Origin: Solen grandis
Taxonomy: Eukaryota; Mollusca; Bivalvia; Adapedonta; Solenidae
Assembly: GCA_021229015.1 (NCBI GenBank)
Contig: CM037794.1
Span: 41,497,126-41,561,125, forward strand
Direction: 5' to 3'
DNA length: 64,000 nucleotides
Under the pieces are notes generated by a model that searched no databases, had not been told where the DNA came from, and worked only from the letters and a program-made list of their open reading frames with translations. Within the stretch, counting starts at the first letter, position 1. Each line of letters begins with the position of its first letter. A program made the translations under genes and the position numbers. This document shows positions 59,516 through 64,000 of the stretch, one piece after another.

Positions 59516-59814
59516 TGTTGAAGGGTAGTAATCTGTTTTAGTTCAGTAAATCAATATATTTTCTCATAATTTTAATTTAATTTTATTAAATTACCATACA
59601 TTGTATTCTGAAGCATCTTGAAAAAAATTCCTATTTTCTTCATGCTGTATATTAAAATTACTTCTTGAAAAAAATACATAAAAATAAGATTTTCTTTTAC
59701 AATCTTTTACCACTGTAAAACTTTATAAAACCTTCCAGTCACCCACCATTTTTTAAACTAACTTATGTATTGCCAATAAGTAACACTTATTAGTCAGAGA
59801 CTTTTAAGTAGTCC

Positions 59815-60125
59815 AGTAACTTAACAAGTAGAACAATCACCCTTTAGGGGTCCCAGGCTGAAGTCTTGGTCTGGCTGCACTTTTTTCTCTCTTAGTTATT
59901 TTGCACCAAACAAGTGATCATTATAGTATCTCCAATGTATATACTGCCTTTTTTGTTTATCAGGATCACTATCAATTTGATCTCTGTTATTCTGCAACAA
60001 ATTCCAAATTTGCAGGGAATATGTAATCGTTATCGGTGGGAGACTTTTGTAAGTGGTCTCGGGTTACAGTCCTGGTCTGGCTGCACATTTTTCACACTTT
60101 CTTGCATTGAAATTGTGTGTTTCCT
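59815..60125 (+). repeat. two degenerate tRNA-derived SINE fragments
   Basis: Segments at 59815-59895 and 60020-60125 share TCTTGGTCTGGCTGCAC/TCCTGGTCTGGCTGCAC and a following TTTTTC-rich end; the second has a B-box-like GGGTTACAGTCC. No intact head. Confidence 0.45.
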
Positions 60126-61363
60126 CTAAATATGTATATTAGGCCTTTGTTTTCATATTTAAATATATTGTGTGTCTTTCTTCATTTTAAGATTCACTTC
60201 AAGTCTTAATCTTGTTTTTTTATTTATTCAATTAAATATATATACTTATGTAAACAAGTTCACATCTCAATAAAAGTTATGTTAAAAAAAATCAATTTGT
60301 TTTCCTGTTAACCCACATAAATTTTATTATCAGACAATGTTTTCTTTGTCGCCGTGCTTATTTCAATGTGATGCCTCAGGCAGCACTTTTGTACTTGTCA
60401 ATAAGTGATTTTGACACGTTACATCAATCAACAGTTAGACACTTTTGCTTTTAAAATCATTGAAAGTTTGACCTAAAACATAGATATAGATTCCCAAACC
60501 AAATTAAGTACAATATGTTTTCAATGTTTAACAAGTGAATTTTTCATCCTTTTCTGATATAATCTTCATATTTTTTGTTGCATACGGGTAAGTGACTGAC
60601 AATATAATTATATAAGTATCGATATTATTAAGATATGACGTTGAAAAAAAATGGATATGGGTGTTATATTCAGTACTTTTTTCCTTTTAAAGAATAAAAT
60701 TTCCATTTTAAATAATTGTCTCTACGTTCTCCGGTCATAATTAGACAGATAGATATGTGTATGCTTACGGTTATTATATATTTACTGCGTCACGTTCGCG
60801 TTTGAACCAAATGTCTTCTAAATATATCAGATGTCGAAAATAAATAAATTATTTTTTTATTTTCAAGCGAATATACATATGCCATTACGGAGTACAGTTA
60901 CATCACATACTAACGACATTGTCATATTTCAGCAAAAAAAGATGTGTTTATAAAAATCACTATTTTACCATTTTAGTATTTAAAAACACAGAACCCATTA
61001 ATACTATAAAATCAATCATTCTATTTTGCGAATTATCGAGATTAATTTTGAAAGATACCTTCAAGGTTTTTGCAGAAATGAAGCTTTATCTTTTAAAATC
61101 AGTTTGCCAATTTACCCGATGTCATGGAGGTTTACTTATATAACAATAAAATATAATTACTTTTATCAGTTAACTGTTAAAGGTAAATATTACATTTACG
61201 AAAGTTTACTTATTTCTTAACCAGACAACATAGGCCAAGCATAAACGAACATGTAAAGAGAACTTAAGTAATGATAGATGACCATCTTTTTAATAGCGAG
61301 TAAATATTAAGGTTTCTTGAAGGTGAAGGTCGCCAAGGCATTTATTCTGGAAGATTACTGTTT

Positions 61364-62300
61364 ATATAACAAGAGTTGTCAGTAAGACAGTGCGTTCGAC
61401 TATTCTGGAGCTTTTGTTTTAATCACAGTTAAGTACTTTTTGAGGGTGTGGTGGGGTAGGGGGGTTAGGGGGCATGTAACCCCCAAGGTTGGAAGGCTGG
61501 GAAGACGTGTAAAGTTTCTATCCGTTACATTAAATGGTCGTGAGATACTTACAGGTACAACTTTATCCTAGGAAAAAGAGGTCCATGATTTGCATTAAGT
61601 TCAGTTATGTTGTTTGTTTGTTTTTAAATATTTCAGTAAATTGGAGTGTAAGGAAGACATGTTTAAAGTTCCAATCTCATACATGCAATGGCGATCGAGA
61701 TTTGATAAATGCTGAAGGCAAACCTTAACCAAATTTGCAATGTGAAAAAATGGTCAATACGTTGCATTAAATTCAACTTCATCTAACTTGCTTATTTTGT
61801 TACGCTTGCGAACTGGAACGACATGTGTGAAGTGCCAATCTATTAAATACAATGGCCCTAGAGATTTAGCTTTAAAAGTATATGTACTTGCAAGCAATTT
61901 TTTTAAGTCCAAAAGCGGCCATAATTTATTATTTACATTCAGTCAAGAATTGTCTTACTTGATGGTATGATGCCCATTAGCACCTTTTTGAAGATTCATA
62001 AGATTCAATTGTTCAATTGGGCATGATAGTATGTATTATGTACAAAAAAGGAGATACGTTTGCAAATTTATCTGGCCTTACACAGAGACATTGATCCATA
62101 TTGAGTATACGTGTAAAATTTCAAAAGGCATCTTGGAGAGATAGAACTTGATCCCAATTTTCCTAAATATAAAGGGGGTATAACTCTGAAATAACTGCTG
62201 ACAGAGTTGTTTTTACTTGTCTTATTCACCTTGTTATGTCAAGTAAGCATGTCAAGTTTAAAGCAAACATCTCTAATCTTTACAAGATGTTATCTTTGAA
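61364..62300 (-). mobile_element. pearl-like element in array unit 3 (minus strand, decayed)
   Basis: Begins AACAAGAGTTGTCAG...GCGTTCGACTATTCTGG, the best preserved of the three in-register terminal copies. Contains the counterpart of 40803 at 61810 with multiple small indels. Confidence 0.6.
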
Positions 62301-62911
62301 AAAACTTAAACTTACGCCGACGCTGACGTCATTTTGATTAGTGTAACTCTTAGTCGAGCATAAATAGTATATATAAGGATAATAGAAATTATCTTGTAAG
62401 ATGTCTATGGAAAATAGTTAAATTGATATATTAAAAGCAGAAGTTAATTGCCCTCTTATATCTATTGTCTCGTTGTCGCCTTTTCAAGGCCTTGCCAATC
62501 AGTGTTATATCTTTTTGCCTAATAACTTTACCAGAATATATTATGACAGAAGATGGTGTTTAATTCTATAGAAGAGCTGTACAAAACTGGCAAAACATAT
62601 ATCAAACTAATAGCGAGAAAACCATAATTTATCTATGAAAAACAATAAAGTATGTGCCACAAACATGTGAATTATGCATATCTGTAAAATAACGGTTTAA
62701 CCATATGCTATTTAAAAGGCTAATGATATGTCAGATATATAAATATTGTTTGTGTTTATATCGAGAATGCAAAGGAATATCGTAACGCATTTTATGTCTA
62801 ATACGGCTGAATAAACAAGTGTACTGTGTCTTTCTCTGATGGTGTATTTTAACCAAAAAAAAAATACTATTTCATGACTATATTTCTATTCGGCTAAACG
62901 CTGTATATATA

Positions 62912-63182
62912 CTCAACAACTTTTCTAATTGGTCACCTGATAATTTCATCAAAATATCACAAGGAAAATAAGTGTATGAAAATCTAATGTATTTAAATTA
63001 AAGAACTGTTTATTACAAAATAGAAATCATAGGTTTAATTCACGATGTTATTGTTGGCAAAATCCATGTATACCTCAAGGTTATGTTCATGGTAACTCAA
63101 TTGTGATGGTTTACCATCAATATATTCACCAGTATTGAAAAATATCAAAATCAAAGGGTGACCAATTAGAAAAGTTGTTGAG
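62912..63182. mobile_element. short MITE with 27-bp inverted repeats
   Basis: CTCAACAACTTTTCTAATTGG at 62912 is mirrored by CCAATTAGAAAAGTTGTTGAG ending at 63182, with outer bases GGTCACC/GGTGACC also pairing. A TA precedes the left end, while the right flank reads TTTA. 271 bp, no ORF; Tc1/mariner-like ends suspected. Confidence 0.8.
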
Positions 63183-64000
63183 TTTAGATATAATTTCTAG
63201 AATAAGTGGATGCTTATTTACTTTTACGTTCTATGCACAAGCACGTTTTTGCGCTGTTCTTTTAGGATACCATTGCTTTCCAAGAAAATAAAGTCTTTAA
63301 CCAAAATTCTCTTAGGCTACATTATATATCACTAAATCATACAATCCAAGAGGTTAGAACATCCGATTCTTTAAGTGATCAATAATTTTTCATAGGTTTG
63401 ACTCCAGATGTTCTCTAATATTTATCAAAAAAAACAAAAAAAAACAACACACACAAAATTATGAATCGTACAAGTGTAAGTATTACATCAAAATTATTGT
63501 TTGGTGTACATTGAAATTTAAATGTCACTTCTAAGACTCAAGCTACTTTTACTCGGTTTGTTGTAGCATTTGAGGTACTACTTTCTGACTTTCAATCATT
63601 CATTAATGGTCATCATATATTGTCATGTATGAAATATTCAAAAATGATGTTAATAAATTTGGTATAATCTGTTTTGCCATGAAAGATGTTACTTGTGAAT
63701 TGCATACTAAACGCGTTCTCCTGCGAACGTTTAATCTCCTCTCTTTACAGGACGTACACACTCAAATCTTTGTCACGAGTAGCCAGTATTAATATATTGG
63801 ATTTGTCTGTCTATGATGGCGGAACAAATGCTGATATAAATATGTAGGCTTTTTTATGTCTAGTTTAGGGAACATTACGTCGCAATGGGGGTTTAATAAG
63901 ATATACGTATATTCGATATCTTAGGTTAAATTTCATTCGATCTGCTCGCCAAGATTTCATATCTATGATTTACGATTTTTATTTTATCTTAAACATGAAT
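63183..64000. other. AT-rich end of window, nothing recognised
   Basis: No coding similarity, tRNA-like box pair or inverted repeat that I could support. Confidence 0.5.

Larger units (their letters stand above)
55790..60395. other. 4.6-kb insertion splitting array unit 3
   Basis: Array sequence stops near 55785 (TTTTCAACAGCATT) and resumes near 60395 (GTCAATAAGTGATTTTGACACG), as judged from the continuous counterpart at 46375-46440. The inserted sequence includes a poly-A run (56378-56403), a tRNA-Thr-like SINE head and a pearl-like element. An ORF at 57033-57263 (MGVAAKNLVNWTL...) is unrecognised and follows a possible acceptor TTTTTTTCAG at 57006-57015; I cannot support it as a gene. Confidence 0.6.
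30767..62640. repeat. degenerate macro-tandem array of about 9-kb segments
   Basis: Corresponding sequence recurs in the same order and orientation. Segment starts (TTTCATGGCGG...GCTGACGCTGACGT) lie near 33300, 42040, 51735 and, diverged, 62310. Further landmarks recur in register: the tRNA-like SINE at 34888, 43733 and 53395; the second SINE at 35150, 45055 and 53920; TTAGACAAGAATTTGATAAAG at 37250 and 45500; the GGACTGGAAAGAC segment at 40803 and 47695, and diverged at 61810. Spacings are 8.7, 9.7 and 10.6 kb, with differences explained by insertions and deletions. No host gene is seen. Confidence 0.8.

Overview
This is animal nuclear DNA: interrupted genes with GT/AG introns, low overall GC, and a very dense load of transposable elements. 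The repeat families (tRNA-derived SINEs, 'pearl'-type elements with 155-170 bp internal tandem repeats, jockey/CR1-like LINE fragments, MITEs) are those typical of bivalve molluscs. A clam-like bivalve is my best guess, but the species cannot be named from the sequence alone.

The only host gene I can support is a plus-strand, multi-exon gene of the Dispatched family (12-pass RND/Patched-related transporters with a sterol-sensing domain). Eight exons can be placed: 2997-4933, 9844-10065, 24903-25025, 25736-25867, 28631-28834, 29526-29606, 29959-30129 and 30643-30666+. All placed introns are phase 0. The first coding exon(s) are not visible. The 3' part (TM9 or TM10 onward and the C-tail) is lost at a 100-N assembly gap (30667-30766).

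Region by region. 1-2830: five tRNA-Leu-like SINE copies, partly multiplied by a 604-bp tandem duplication. 2997-4933: the large Dispatched exon. 4934-9843 (intron): a piggyBac-type MITE, a long palindromic TA-flanked MITE and a LINE remnant. 10066-24902 (intron): almost entirely one 14-kb DNA transposon (10684-24719). It has long terminal inverted repeats made of repeated subterminal motifs, a 5-bp target duplication (GCGTC), a retroviral-type (Ginger/KRBA2-like) DDE integrase, an OTU protease domain and an F-box-like ORF. It has itself been invaded by a miniature LTR retroelement with a tRNA-like sequence in its LTRs, by a 5'-truncated LINE and by a Helitron/pearl-like element. 24903-30666: seven closely spaced features of the Dispatched gene, one exon abutting the end of a pearl-like element.

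30767-62640, after the gap: no host gene. It is a degenerate tandem array of 8.7-10.6 kb segments whose matching starts lie near 33300, 42040, 51735 and 62310. Two LINE-bearing blocks (30767-33300 and 48690-51735) are near-identical. Individual units are distinguished by a minisatellite expansion, SINE and LINE insertions and deletions. 62640-64000 holds one further MITE and otherwise nothing recognisable.

The most interesting objects are the 14-kb integrase/OTU transposon with its multi-repeat termini, the miniature LTR element carrying a tRNA-Asp-like sequence, the macro-tandem array, and a Dispatched gene with a natural D-to-N change in its TM4 motif and a splice acceptor that may be transposon-derived.
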